DNA of 5,047 bases from Ruminococcaceae bacterium UBA5406 (GCA_002407675.1 DHNW01000022.1:1-5047); one strand, 5' to 3'. Numbered from the stretch's first letter, positions 1 to 4,182 are shown. Notes: generated by a model not told the origin, from the letters alone. Translations and numbers: made by a program.

Positions 1-6
1 GGAATA

Positions 7-15
7 TGCTATAGT
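7..15 (+). promoter_or_regulatory. Extended -10 promoter element for the tRNA-Ala transcript (candidate)
   Basis: The sequence TGCTATAGT has an extended -10 TG followed by TATAGT, which matches TATAAT at five of six positions. A start site a few bases downstream would give a transcript through the tRNA fragment (73-97) and the intact tRNA-Ala (175-250), ending at the hairpin at 254-289. The -35 region would lie left of the window and cannot be seen. An extended -10 often needs only a weak -35. The assignment is inferred from position and hexamer match. Confidence 0.4.
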
Positions 16-29
16 AAAAAAGCCGGCCG

Positions 30-47
30 GGCGCGCGGGAGCGCGCC
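30..47. other. GC-only hairpin upstream of the tRNA fragment
   Basis: GGCGCGC (30-36) and GCGCGCC (41-47) form a perfect 7-bp stem around a GGGA tetraloop. The flanking bases 22-58 are almost all G and C, unlike the AT-rich bases before position 21. On the plus strand no U-tract follows. On the minus strand a run of six T (positions 21 down to 16) follows, but eight bases after the stem. It could be a terminator for a minus-strand transcript, or simply structure in the tRNA leader. I cannot choose between them. Confidence 0.35.
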
Positions 48-72
48 GCGTTCCGCCGCCGTTGAAAGCCAT

Positions 73-97
73 GGGCCTGTAGCTCAGCTGGGAGAGC
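73..97 (+). pseudogene. Truncated tRNA-Ala gene (5' acceptor strand and D-arm only)
   Basis: These 25 bases are identical to the first 25 bases of the intact tRNA-Ala at 175-250, covering the acceptor 5' strand, T8-A9 and the complete D-arm. The identity also includes three bases upstream, so the exact repeat is 70-97 against 172-199, an offset of 102 bp. After position 97 the sequences diverge completely. No CAGGTCC or similar acceptor 3' strand occurs before the next tRNA copy, so this copy cannot fold as a tRNA. It carries the upstream promoter-like element at 7-15, so it may mark the original 5' end of the gene before a recombination or duplication. A processed RNA fragment is possible but unsupported. 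Confidence 0.75.
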
Positions 98-171
98 ACG
101 CGGAACGGTTTTAGCAATGGCGCGTAACTCACTTGGCAGTCACGCGGGTCACATCACAAAATTGAATATTA
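98..171 (+). other. Spacer between tRNA fragment and intact tRNA, possibly containing tRNA debris
   Basis: This spacer has no ORF of note. It contains CACGCGG twice (97-103 and 141-147). ACGCG (98-102) can pair with CGCGT (121-125). The stretch GGCGCGTAACTCACTTGGCAG resembles a D-arm region, and the following GCGGGTCACATC faintly resembles a T-arm. This suggests, without proving, remains of a second, internally deleted tRNA gene. From about 151 the spacer becomes AT-rich. Confidence 0.25.
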
Positions 172-174
172 CAT

Positions 175-250
175 GGGCCTGTAGCTCAGCTGGGAGAGCG
201 TTCGGTTCGCATCCGAGAGGTCGACGGTTCGATCCCGTTCAGGTCCACCA
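175..250 (+). tRNA. tRNA-Ala, anticodon CGC
   Basis: A complete 76-nt cloverleaf with genomically encoded CCA. The acceptor stem GGGCCTG (175-181) pairs with CAGGTCC. The D-stem is GCTC/GAGC around AGCTGGGA. The anticodon stem TTCGG/CCGAG closes a loop TTCGCAT with anticodon CGC, which reads the alanine codon GCG. The variable loop is AGGTC, and the T-arm GACGG/CCGTT carries TTCGATC. The acceptor stem has a G3-U70 wobble, the established identity element for alanyl-tRNA synthetase, which independently confirms alanine. The terminator at 254-289 follows four bases after the CCA. Upstream lies the truncated copy at 73-97, so the primary transcript probably contains both. The recombinase gene converges on it from the other side. 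Confidence 0.96.
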
Positions 251-253
251 TGT

Positions 254-289
254 ATGAGGAAGTCTGTAAAAGGATTTCCTCATTTTTTT
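254..289 (+). terminator. Rho-independent terminator of the tRNA-Ala transcript
   Basis: ATGAGGAA (254-261) pairs perfectly with TTCCTCAT (276-283) over 8 bp with a 14-nt loop. Seven T (283-289) follow on the plus strand. The minus-strand side has no U-tract, so it should stop only the tRNA transcript and not act as a full terminator for the converging recombinase gene, whose stop codon begins (plus coordinates 294-296) just beyond it. Confidence 0.85.
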
Positions 290-293
290 GCTC

Positions 294-1937
294 TCATGCC
301 GTGCGTACAAGCGCCGTATCTTCGGCCTCTACGCTTTCTTTGGCTTTCACGCCGCAGTAACTTTGGAACTCGTCAAAGGAGACGTTGAAGTCTACTTCGA
401 TATTGTAGTCCCTGCCGACACGGACGGCCTTGATAAACTGCGACAAAATCATTTTCTTTGCCGCGAAAGAGCTTTTGTCGTACAGGTCCGCCCAACTCAG
501 CAGCCGGTCATACTCGCGCTTTCGGTTTTCCGAGGTTTCAAGTAAGGCTTTTAATTCCAGATCTGCCGCATCCAAGGTGGACTGGGCATCTTTCATTTGT
601 GTCTCGGTTTCTGAAACCATCGTGTTCAGCAGATCGACGCTCATCCTGCTCTCACCGCGAATCACTTTCAGCGTTTCGCTTTTATAATCATCGAGCGCTT
701 TCTGCTTGCTCAGCAGATGTGCTTTTGCCATTTCGTATTTTGACTTTGCCAGTTCAATATCCTTCTCATGTTGGCCGGAGAGAATTTCCGATTCCGAAGC
801 CGCCGTGATTTCAGAGAATTTCATGCGGATGAGCTGATCGACAATCGCATCGACTTTCTTTACGGAATAGCCGGACTGTCCTTCGCATTCCCCGGGATGC
901 CGGACCTTGTAGTGACACTGATACCTCATCCGGATTTCTTTCTGGACGGTGCCGTCCGGCATTTTCCTCTTTCTCCCGCTGGTTGTCAGTGTCAGCCGGT
1001 TGCCACAGTGAGCACAGAAGATATTGCCTACCAGCAGGGACTTTCCTTTGCAGTTGAGCGGAACGGAACTGTGGGGCTGGGTCCGCTGCCGCATAATATC
1101 CTGCGCGTGGGCAAACACATCGTCGTCGATAATCCGCAGTTCGTTGATATACTGCGATTTGCTGCCGCCGTTCTTAAGAATGCCCGTGTACATGACGTTT
1201 TTGATAATGCGGTTCAGGCTCGTGTTGGGAAATCCTTTGCCGTCTCTGCTTTTGACACCGTTGTCATGCAAAAACCGGCACAGGCGCTGTGCTCCGAATC
1301 CCTCATCAACGTACTTATGGAAGATCAGGCGAACGATTTCGGCTTCGTTTTCATCGACGGCGAGATCGTAAACCTCGCGATTGCGCTTGTTGACACGGCC
1401 CCTCTTTACAAGCTGGTATCCAAACGGAATGGAACCGCCGGTGTATAATCCTTCCTCGGTAAGCTGGCCCAACCTCGTTTTGACACGGACGGAAGTCTTC
1501 AGACTTTCACCAGAGGCTTGCCAGTAACGGATGTAGTTCATCAGTTTGTCCACGTGGGAATCAAATCTCTGTTGACCTTCCATTGCACTCCAGACTTCAA
1601 CGCCGTTCTTTACAAACCATTCCACCACAAAAGGCGTTTCATCGTCGCGTCGTCCAAGACGGTCAAACATGAACACCAGCAGAATGTCAAACTTTTTGGC
1701 GACTGCGTCCTGCTGGATATGCTGAATGGCGTCGCGATCTTTTGCGGATACCTTGAATCCGGATACGCCTTTCTCGGAAAACTCTTTGATGATCTTCCAA
1801 CCCTGCGTGTCTGCGAACTCGCGGCAGCGCTGTTTCTGCATGGGAATGTCGTCCTTTTCCACCTGGCCGAGAGTCGATACACGGTAAAGACAATATACCC
1901 GTTTTTGAGAAACGTCAGAATCTATGATTTTATCCAT
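294..1937 (-). CDS. Large serine recombinase (site-specific integrase/resolvase superfamily)
   Basis: This 547-residue DNA recombinase would make paired breaks through a phosphoserine link to excise and integrate the element. The N-terminal resolvase domain (about 13-150) carries YRVST with Arg19 and nucleophile Ser21, and DRLGRR (92-97) supplies the conserved catalytic arginines. The recombinase domain follows (about 170-285, including GGSIPFGY and SLNRIIKNVMYTGIL). A zinc ribbon has Cys308, Cys311, Cys341 and Cys351. A charged coiled coil (about 389-490) and a short C-terminal region complete the family order, and the length is normal for the family. I chose the ATG at 1937 because GAGG lies eight bases upstream and the usual N-terminus starts there. 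An ATG six bases earlier and one at 1991 are less well placed. The gene looks intact. It is the last gene before the tRNA, the usual position of such an integrase at an element end. Confidence 0.96.
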   Translation of the reverse strand: MDKIIDSDVSQKRVYCLYRVSTLGQVEKDDIPMQKQRCREFADTQGWKIIKEFSEKGVSGFKVSAKDRDAIQHIQQDAVAKKFDILLVFMFDRLGRRDDETPFVVEWFVKNGVEVWSAMEGQQRFDSHVDKLMNYIRYWQASGESLKTSVRVKTRLGQLTEEGLYTGGSIPFGYQLVKRGRVNKRNREVYDLAVDENEAEIVRLIFHKYVDEGFGAQRLCRFLHDNGVKSRDGKGFPNTSLNRIIKNVMYTGILKNGGSKSQYINELRIIDDDVFAHAQDIMRQRTQPHSSVPLNCKGKSLLVGNIFCAHCGNRLTLTTSGRKRKMPDGTVQKEIRMRYQCHYKVRHPGECEGQSGYSVKKVDAIVDQLIRMKFSEITAASESEILSGQHEKDIELAKSKYEMAKAHLLSKQKALDDYKSETLKVIRGESRMSVDLLNTMVSETETQMKDAQSTLDAADLELKALLETSENRKREYDRLLSWADLYDKSSFAAKKMILSQFIKAVRVGRDYNIEVDFNVSFDEFQSYCGVKAKESVEAEDTALVRTA

Positions 1938-1972
1938 ATACATAACCTCGATTCGAAATATCTGAAAGATGA

Positions 1973-2005
1973 TATATATGGCTCGTTTCAATATTCAGTT
2001 GTCAA
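1973..2005 (-). promoter_or_regulatory. Weak candidate promoter for the recombinase
   Basis: On the minus strand a perfect TTGACA (2005-2000) is followed by an AT-only stretch containing TATATA (1978-1973), about 36 bases before the recombinase start. The spacing is about 21 bases, too long for an ideal sigma-A promoter, and hexamers at 17-19 bases match poorly. The recombinase may therefore be expressed weakly, need an activator, or be read through from the TnpW-like gene 130 bp upstream. Confidence 0.25.
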
Positions 2006-2066
2006 GGAGCAGTGTACACCATCATTATTGCACCTTGGTTGGGTGTATGCAAACATGCCGACCGAT

Positions 2067-2252
2067 TCATTTCGGCTGACAGGCGGCAAGCAAAGATTTT
2101 TGAATATTGCCAAGAATATTTTCCTTTCCATTTCCCGGATGGGACGAAAGATAGTTAACTTTTACTCTGCATCCCTCTATCGTCAGTATCTGGGATATCT
2201 TACCGGATTGCTGATTCACCGTACAAACAGGCTGCAATTTTTCCTGTGCCAT
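2067..2252 (-). CDS. Small TnpW-like protein upstream of the recombinase (tentative family)
   Basis: A 61-codon gene with AAGGAG nine bases before its ATG, in the same direction as the recombinase and ending 130 bp before it. The protein has a variable polar N-terminus and a core with IEGCRVKVNYLSSHPGN followed by a predicted amphipathic helix (KENILGNIQKSLLAA). Short proteins of this pattern (a beta-rich I-G-x-x-V segment, then K-E-x-x-x-x-K/N-I) occur beside serine recombinases in Clostridia elements and are annotated TnpW. Their function is not established, and a regulatory or directionality role is only a guess. It has no signal peptide, membrane segment or cysteine cluster. I am fairly confident that it is translated, and less sure of the family. 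Confidence 0.6.
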   Translation of the reverse strand: MAQEKLQPVCTVNQQSGKISQILTIEGCRVKVNYLSSHPGNGKENILGNIQKSLLAACQPK

Positions 2253-2372
2253 AGACGGATGCTCCTTCCCAAATGAAGAAGGATAAGCCGCGTCGAAAGG
2301 ATTGATTTATCTTACGATGAATGAAAGTATGATCGGCGCGGCTGTACCTTTGTTTCGATTTGCTTTTTATGT

Positions 2373-2414
2373 TTACAGACATCCCGGACGAACAGGCGGC
2401 GTACCTGTTACCAT
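2373..2414 (-). CDS. Possible 13-residue peptide ORF with strong ribosome binding site
   Basis: On the minus strand GGAGGT lies nine bases before an ATG that opens a 13-codon ORF (MVTGTPPVRPGCL) ending in TAA. Its stop is 120 bp upstream of the TnpW-like start. The strong Shine-Dalgarno within a purine-rich GGGGGGAGGT is the only support. It could be a leader peptide for the downstream genes or chance. It has no recognisable family. Confidence 0.25.
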   Translation of the reverse strand: MVTGTPPVRPGCL

Positions 2415-2507
2415 AGGAATCGCACCTCCCCCCATGATGATGGCGGGCCGTTCTCATTGCCTGCGACGGTTTTATCACGCTCGGGCTGTGACTGAACGGA
2501 AGTTTCA

Positions 2508-2612
2508 TTACATACAGATCATTGCCATAGAGCCGTCTGCGTCCATTGGACGCTGCTCTGCTTGCGGCGCTGGTGTCTTTCGCTCCTTTTCCGTTACGCT
2601 AAAATCGATCAC
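2508..2612 (-). CDS. Possible 34-residue peptide ORF (GTG start), low support
   Basis: The minus-strand frame starting at GTG 2612 encodes a charged, proline-rich segment (VIDFSVTEKERKTPAPQ) and ends at TAA 2508-2510 with the residues MICM. The AGAAGAGG before the GTG has no normal spacer, so the start is doubtful, and the frame may be the tail of a decayed gene (a TGA lies 24 bases upstream in frame). The residue composition is more protein-like than the other frames here. I do not recognise it. Confidence 0.2.
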   Translation of the reverse strand: MIDFSVTEKERKTPAPQAEQRPMDADGSMAMICM

Positions 2613-2795
2613 CCTCTTCTGCGTAAGGAAAGATCATGGCGCACCCGCCGCCCGGCTTCCTGCATGTCGCTGCTCGCGGTATGTATCCGGGTTTGTCCCT
2701 TATGAAATTTTCAAGGTTCAACGAGGAAAAAGTATCCTCTACTTATTAGGACGGAAAAAGGCATTTTGTTTACCCTGACAATAAAATTTTTTGCA

Positions 2796-2833
2796 ATAAA
2801 AAACGCCCGGCAGTTTGAGCTGCAAGGCGTTTT
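2796..2833 (-). terminator. Rho-independent terminator after the HTH regulator gene
   Basis: Read on the minus strand, AAAACGCC (2833-2826) pairs with GGCGTTTT (2807-2800), with an inner GCAG/CTGC extension, and a run of T (2803-2798) follows. It begins 13 bases after the HTH gene's TAG (2848-2846). It isolates the regulator transcript from the downstream TnpW-like and recombinase genes, which implies that those have their own promoter. Confidence 0.85.
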
Positions 2834-2845
2834 CCCGTGTAGGAG

Positions 2846-3085
2846 CTATTCAATTTCCGGCGGCAGGTTTCGGAATAAATCACAATCGTAAAAATCTATA
2901 ATATTCAAATCTAATCCGTCACATAGCTTTTTGACCGTGACTGCGCTAATATCCCTGCGTTCCGATTGTAACATACTGTACACGGTGGAGGGTGTGATGC
3001 CAGCCAGTCGCGCGAGTTGTGTATAAGATATGTTGCGCTCCGCACATAATTGCCGGAAACGTTCCACAATCGCGTCTTTGATCAT
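2846..3085 (-). CDS. Small Cro/C1-type (Xre family) HTH transcriptional regulator
   Basis: This 79-residue DNA-binding protein is almost entirely one HTH domain of the HTH_26/Xre type. The helix-turn-helix spans about 19-40 (TQLARLAGITPSTVYSML), followed by ERRDISAVTVKKLCDGLDLNIIDFY, a signature of small Clostridia element and phage regulators. I start it at ATG 3085, because family members begin with MIKDAI-like sequence, GAGG lies just upstream, and the longer frame back to 3139 would run through the operator-like palindromes (3132-3161). A GTG start one codon earlier is possible. It has its own terminator (2796-2833) and is separated from the sigma-like gene by another (3185-3222), so it is probably monocistronic. 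It likely acts as a repressor of itself and perhaps of recombination or transfer genes. The target is inferred. Confidence 0.9.
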   Translation of the reverse strand: MIKDAIVERFRQLCAERNISYTQLARLAGITPSTVYSMLQSERRDISAVTVKKLCDGLDLNIIDFYDCDLFRNLPPEIE

Positions 3086-3131
3086 CACCCTCACCGTCCT
3101 TTTAGTAGTCTTACAGTAAGCATAACAATTA

Positions 3132-3161
3132 ATACGCATTAACGTATACGCACTTGCGTAT
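3132..3161. promoter_or_regulatory. Two overlapping 16-bp palindromes, candidate operator of the HTH regulator
   Basis: ATACGCACTTGCGTAT (3146-3161) is a perfect 7-bp inverted repeat around a 2-base centre. ATACGCATTAACGTAT (3132-3147) is a related copy with 5-bp outer arms. They overlap by two bases, so the half-site ATACGCA recurs every 14 bp. They lie 47-76 bases upstream of the HTH start, where a promoter must be; on the minus strand an extended -10 TGTTATGCT follows immediately. This is the expected layout for a Cro/C1-type autorepressor. Binding is inferred. Confidence 0.6.
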
Positions 3162-3184
3162 TACATACTTTTCTGCTAAACTAA

Positions 3185-3222
3185 TTCTAAAAGGAAACGG
3201 CCCCGTACAATGGCGGGGCCGT
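3185..3222 (-). terminator. Rho-independent terminator after the sigma-like gene
   Basis: On the minus strand ACGGCCCCG (3222-3214) pairs perfectly with CGGGGCCGT (3205-3197) over 9 bp with an 8-nt loop, followed by the U-rich TTCCTTTTAG. It starts 14 bases after the sigma-like stop codon. The tail is interrupted by two C, so termination may be incomplete. Confidence 0.8.
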
Positions 3223-3235
3223 CCGAAAGCCGTTG

Positions 3236-3652
3236 TTAATCGGTGAGATACTTTTTCAGCTGGATCAGAGCACGTTTAATTGAATGGCTTACAGCAAACG
3301 GATTTACACCTTCCAACTCTGCAATCTGACGGTATGTCAGGTTGTCCACAAAATGCAAAAGTAATCTCCGGCGCTGTACTTCGGAAAGTTTGCTGATAGC
3401 TGCATAAAGTTGCCGGTAGCTTTCCATTTTCATTACGAGATCGGCGGCGTCTGCCTGTGGATATTTCATATCCGCGTCGGTCAAACCGTCTATGAAATCC
3501 ATATAATCAAGATGTCGTCTGTCTTGCCGCCTTTGGGATCGGATTTGCCGGTCGGACTGCTCCAACAGTTCTTTGACCGGGGTTGAAACCTCAACACAAA
3601 CCCTGTTCCCATTGGCGGTTTTGTATGTTATCGTTACAAGGGACTTTCCCAT
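3236..3652 (-). CDS. Sigma-70 region 4-like protein (mobile element regulator)
   Basis: This 138-residue protein has a C-terminal sigma-70 region 4 HTH (about 89-136: LSEVQRRRLLLHF, then YRQIAELEGVNPFAVSHSIKRAL) that would contact a -35-like site and RNA polymerase. There is no region 2, so it cannot alone replace a housekeeping sigma factor. The N-terminus (VTITYKTANG...VEVSTPV) and central DRRHLDYMDFIDGLTD match proteins of Tn916-like and other Clostridia conjugative elements annotated as sigma-70 family or ORF7-like regulators. I start at ATG 3652 because GGAGGT lies six bases upstream. The in-frame ATG at 3670 overlaps that ribosome binding site region and has none of its own. A long structured leader precedes it and a strong terminator follows. 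It probably activates element transfer or excision genes, an inference from family and context. Confidence 0.9.
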   Translation of the reverse strand: MGKSLVTITYKTANGNRVCVEVSTPVKELLEQSDRQIRSQRRQDRRHLDYMDFIDGLTDADMKYPQADAADLVMKMESYRQLYAAISKLSEVQRRRLLLHFVDNLTYRQIAELEGVNPFAVSHSIKRALIQLKKYLTD

Positions 3653-3753
3653 TATGTTACCTCCGTTCATTTTGGCCTTGGGTTGATGGTCAATGAACGA
3701 AGAACGGTGGGGAACGGCAATGAAGAAAAATATAATGTGCAGGTCCAGCGCGG

Positions 3754-3778
3754 ACTTCGGGCCAACTTGGCCCGAAGT
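3754..3778. repeat. 25-bp near-perfect palindrome, 12-bp arms
   Basis: ACTTCGGGCCAA (3754-3765) and TTGGCCCGAAGT (3767-3778) are exact inverse complements around a single base. With one central base it cannot form a normal short-loop RNA hairpin without opening some pairs, and there is no U-tract on either side, so it is unlikely to be a terminator. Its symmetry fits a site for a dimeric protein, a recombination or nick site, or a cruciform. Confidence 0.7.
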
Positions 3779-3810
3779 GGTAAGTCTCGTTCCTCATCAC
3801 CGAATGAAGA

Positions 3811-3850
3811 AATAAAAAAACACCTATGCAAGGAAGCCCCCGCAAGGTGT
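3811..3850 (-). terminator. Rho-independent terminator in the sigma-gene leader
   Basis: On the minus strand ACACCT (3850-3845) pairs with AGGTGT (3825-3820), extended after one bulged base by TGC/GCA (3844-3842 with 3829-3827), and seven T plus ATT follow (3820-3811). It lies within the leader, about 160 bases before the sigma-like start, so it would block most read-through from the methyltransferase or the short ORF unless antiterminated. Confidence 0.75.
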
Positions 3851-3881
3851 CAGACGAAAAATGGGCGCAGTATTCACCCAC
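3842..3881. repeat. Leader repeat copy B (direct repeat of 4008-4041)
   Basis: This copy reads GCAAGGTG, a 6-7 base insertion, then AAAATGGGCGCAGTATTCACCCAC on the plus strand. It matches copy A at 4008-4041 in order and orientation with a few substitutions. On the minus strand it folds as TGGGTG/CGCCCA with a U-G wobble and a U5 tail (3861-3857), thus a second terminator-like hairpin. In plus-strand RNA the same pair would be a C-A mismatch, which suggests that the minus-strand RNA is the functional form. Confidence 0.6.
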
Positions 3882-3919
3882 GTTTATTTCTGTGGCTTTT
3901 GTGCAAATTAGGCTGTCAG

Positions 3920-3985
3920 CTAAACCAAACCGTCACGGTTGGGCAACGGTCCCTCCCACACAGAAAAAAACGACCTCGGGTACAT
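3920..3985 (-). CDS. 21-residue leader peptide ORF upstream of the sigma-like gene
   Basis: AGGAGG lies five bases before an ATG opening a 21-codon ORF that begins MYPRSFFSVWEG, continues PLPNRDGLV, and ends in TAG. This is the best ribosome binding site in the interval. The ORF sits between two copies of a terminator-like module and its 3' end overlaps a small hairpin (AACCGTGACGGTT), so translation would change leader folding. There is no run of one regulatory amino acid, and the peptide belongs to no family I can name with confidence. A role in ribosome-stalling attenuation is inferred from position. It could instead be an independent small protein. Confidence 0.5.
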   Translation of the reverse strand: MYPRSFFSVWEGPLPNRDGLV

Positions 3986-4007
3986 AAAAGCCTCCTGTCC
4001 CAAAGCC

Positions 4008-4041
4008 GCAAGGTGAAAATGGGTGCAATTATTACACCCAC
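4008..4041. repeat. Leader repeat copy A (direct repeat of 3842-3881)
   Basis: This copy reads GCAAGGTGAAAATGGGTGCA followed by ATTATTACACCCAC. The two copies share the flanking GCAAGGTG and the hairpin core, separated by the short ORF. On the minus strand TGGGTG (4040-4035) pairs with CACCCA (4025-4020) and a U4 tail follows, giving a weak terminator-like hairpin just upstream of the short ORF's ribosome binding site. Confidence 0.6.
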
Positions 4042-4057
4042 CACTACCTTATTTTTT

Positions 4058-4101
4058 GAAAACAAGAAAATGGCGGCTTTGAATTTTTGTTCAAAACCGC
4101 C
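4058..4101 (-). terminator. Terminator-like hairpin downstream of the methyltransferase gene
   Basis: On the minus strand GGCGGTTTTGAA (4101-4090) pairs with TTCAAAGCCGCC (4083-4072) over 12 bp including one U-G wobble, with a 6-nt loop. The tail ATTTTCTTGTTTTC is U-rich. In plus-strand RNA the wobble becomes a C-A mismatch, supporting function on the minus strand. It lies about 135 bases after the methyltransferase stop codon and would end that transcript. Confidence 0.65.
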
Positions 4102-4140
4102 GCTTGGCTACATTCCCATATTTAGTGCACAGTTATTTAG

Positions 4141-4182
4141 CCGCCGCAACAACGGTTTTTTTTATTTCCGTTGGGGTGGCGG
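4141..4182. repeat. Imperfect inverted repeat, 15-base arms
   Basis: The arms 4141-4155 and 4168-4182 pair CCGCC/GGCGG on the outside and AACGG/CCGTT on the inside, with a five-base poorly paired middle. The loop is nearly all T on the plus strand. It follows the methyltransferase stop codon by about 55 bases. No U-tract follows on either strand, so it may be a processing or stabilising structure. The plus- and minus-strand folds are of similar quality. Confidence 0.5.

Larger units (their letters stand above)
2253..2795. other. 543-bp interval without a convincing gene; doubtful short ORFs only
   Basis: I see no recognisable protein here. Both strands have long open frames, which is expected in this composition, but the plus-strand frame from 2302 has no ribosome binding site and an unnatural residue mix. 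On the minus strand one frame from 2742 to 2200 contains a single stop (TAG at 2599-2601), but its last part overlaps the TnpW-like gene in another frame. Two short minus-strand ORFs are described separately (2508-2612 and 2373-2414). GAGGA/TCCTC (around 2722-2739) forms a small hairpin. The interval may be a decayed gene or a long untranslated leader for the TnpW-like and recombinase genes. Confidence 0.4.
3653..4057 (-). promoter_or_regulatory. Structured leader region upstream of the sigma-like gene (attenuator-like)
   Basis: In the direction of the sigma-like gene this interval holds, in order: a hairpin with a U4 tail (4040-4020), a 21-codon ORF with a strong ribosome binding site (3985-3920), a small hairpin (AACCGT/ACGGTT, 3928-3940), a hairpin with U5 (3880-3857), a hairpin with U7 (3850-3814), and a 25-bp palindrome (3778-3754). 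About 100 unstructured bases then precede the GGAGGT of the sigma-like gene. Short translated ORF plus terminators in tandem is the usual plan of translation-coupled attenuation, but no promoter is clear and the regulatory signal is unknown. Confidence 0.5.

Noticed and set aside
73..160. First tRNA-like copy as a functional tRNA, possibly with an intron
   Set aside because: No acceptor 3' strand complementary to GGGCCTG and no T-arm with TTCGA follow before the intact gene begins.
768..1448. 226-codon plus-strand open frame
   Set aside because: Lies inside the serine recombinase gene on the other strand; no ribosome binding site and no family, so a shadow.
1518..2276. 252-codon plus-strand open frame
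   Set aside because: Antisense to the recombinase N-terminus and the TnpW-like gene, both of which have clear motifs or ribosome binding sites.
2200..2508. 102-codon minus-strand frame as an intact gene
   Set aside because: No ribosome binding site of its own, and its C-terminal third overlaps the better supported TnpW-like gene in another frame.
2302..2778. 158-codon plus-strand open frame
   Set aside because: No Shine-Dalgarno before the ATG, no recognisable domain, residue mix rich in Arg, Cys and Pro as in random GC-rich frames, and opposite to all genes here.
3731..3736. Perfect plus-strand TATAAT as a promoter
   Set aside because: No -35-like hexamer at 16-18 bases and no plus-strand gene downstream; AT-rich chance match.
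3690..3881. 63-codon minus-strand frame in the leader
   Set aside because: GTG start with no Shine-Dalgarno, and it would run through a terminator and the 25-bp palindrome with no protein-like pattern.
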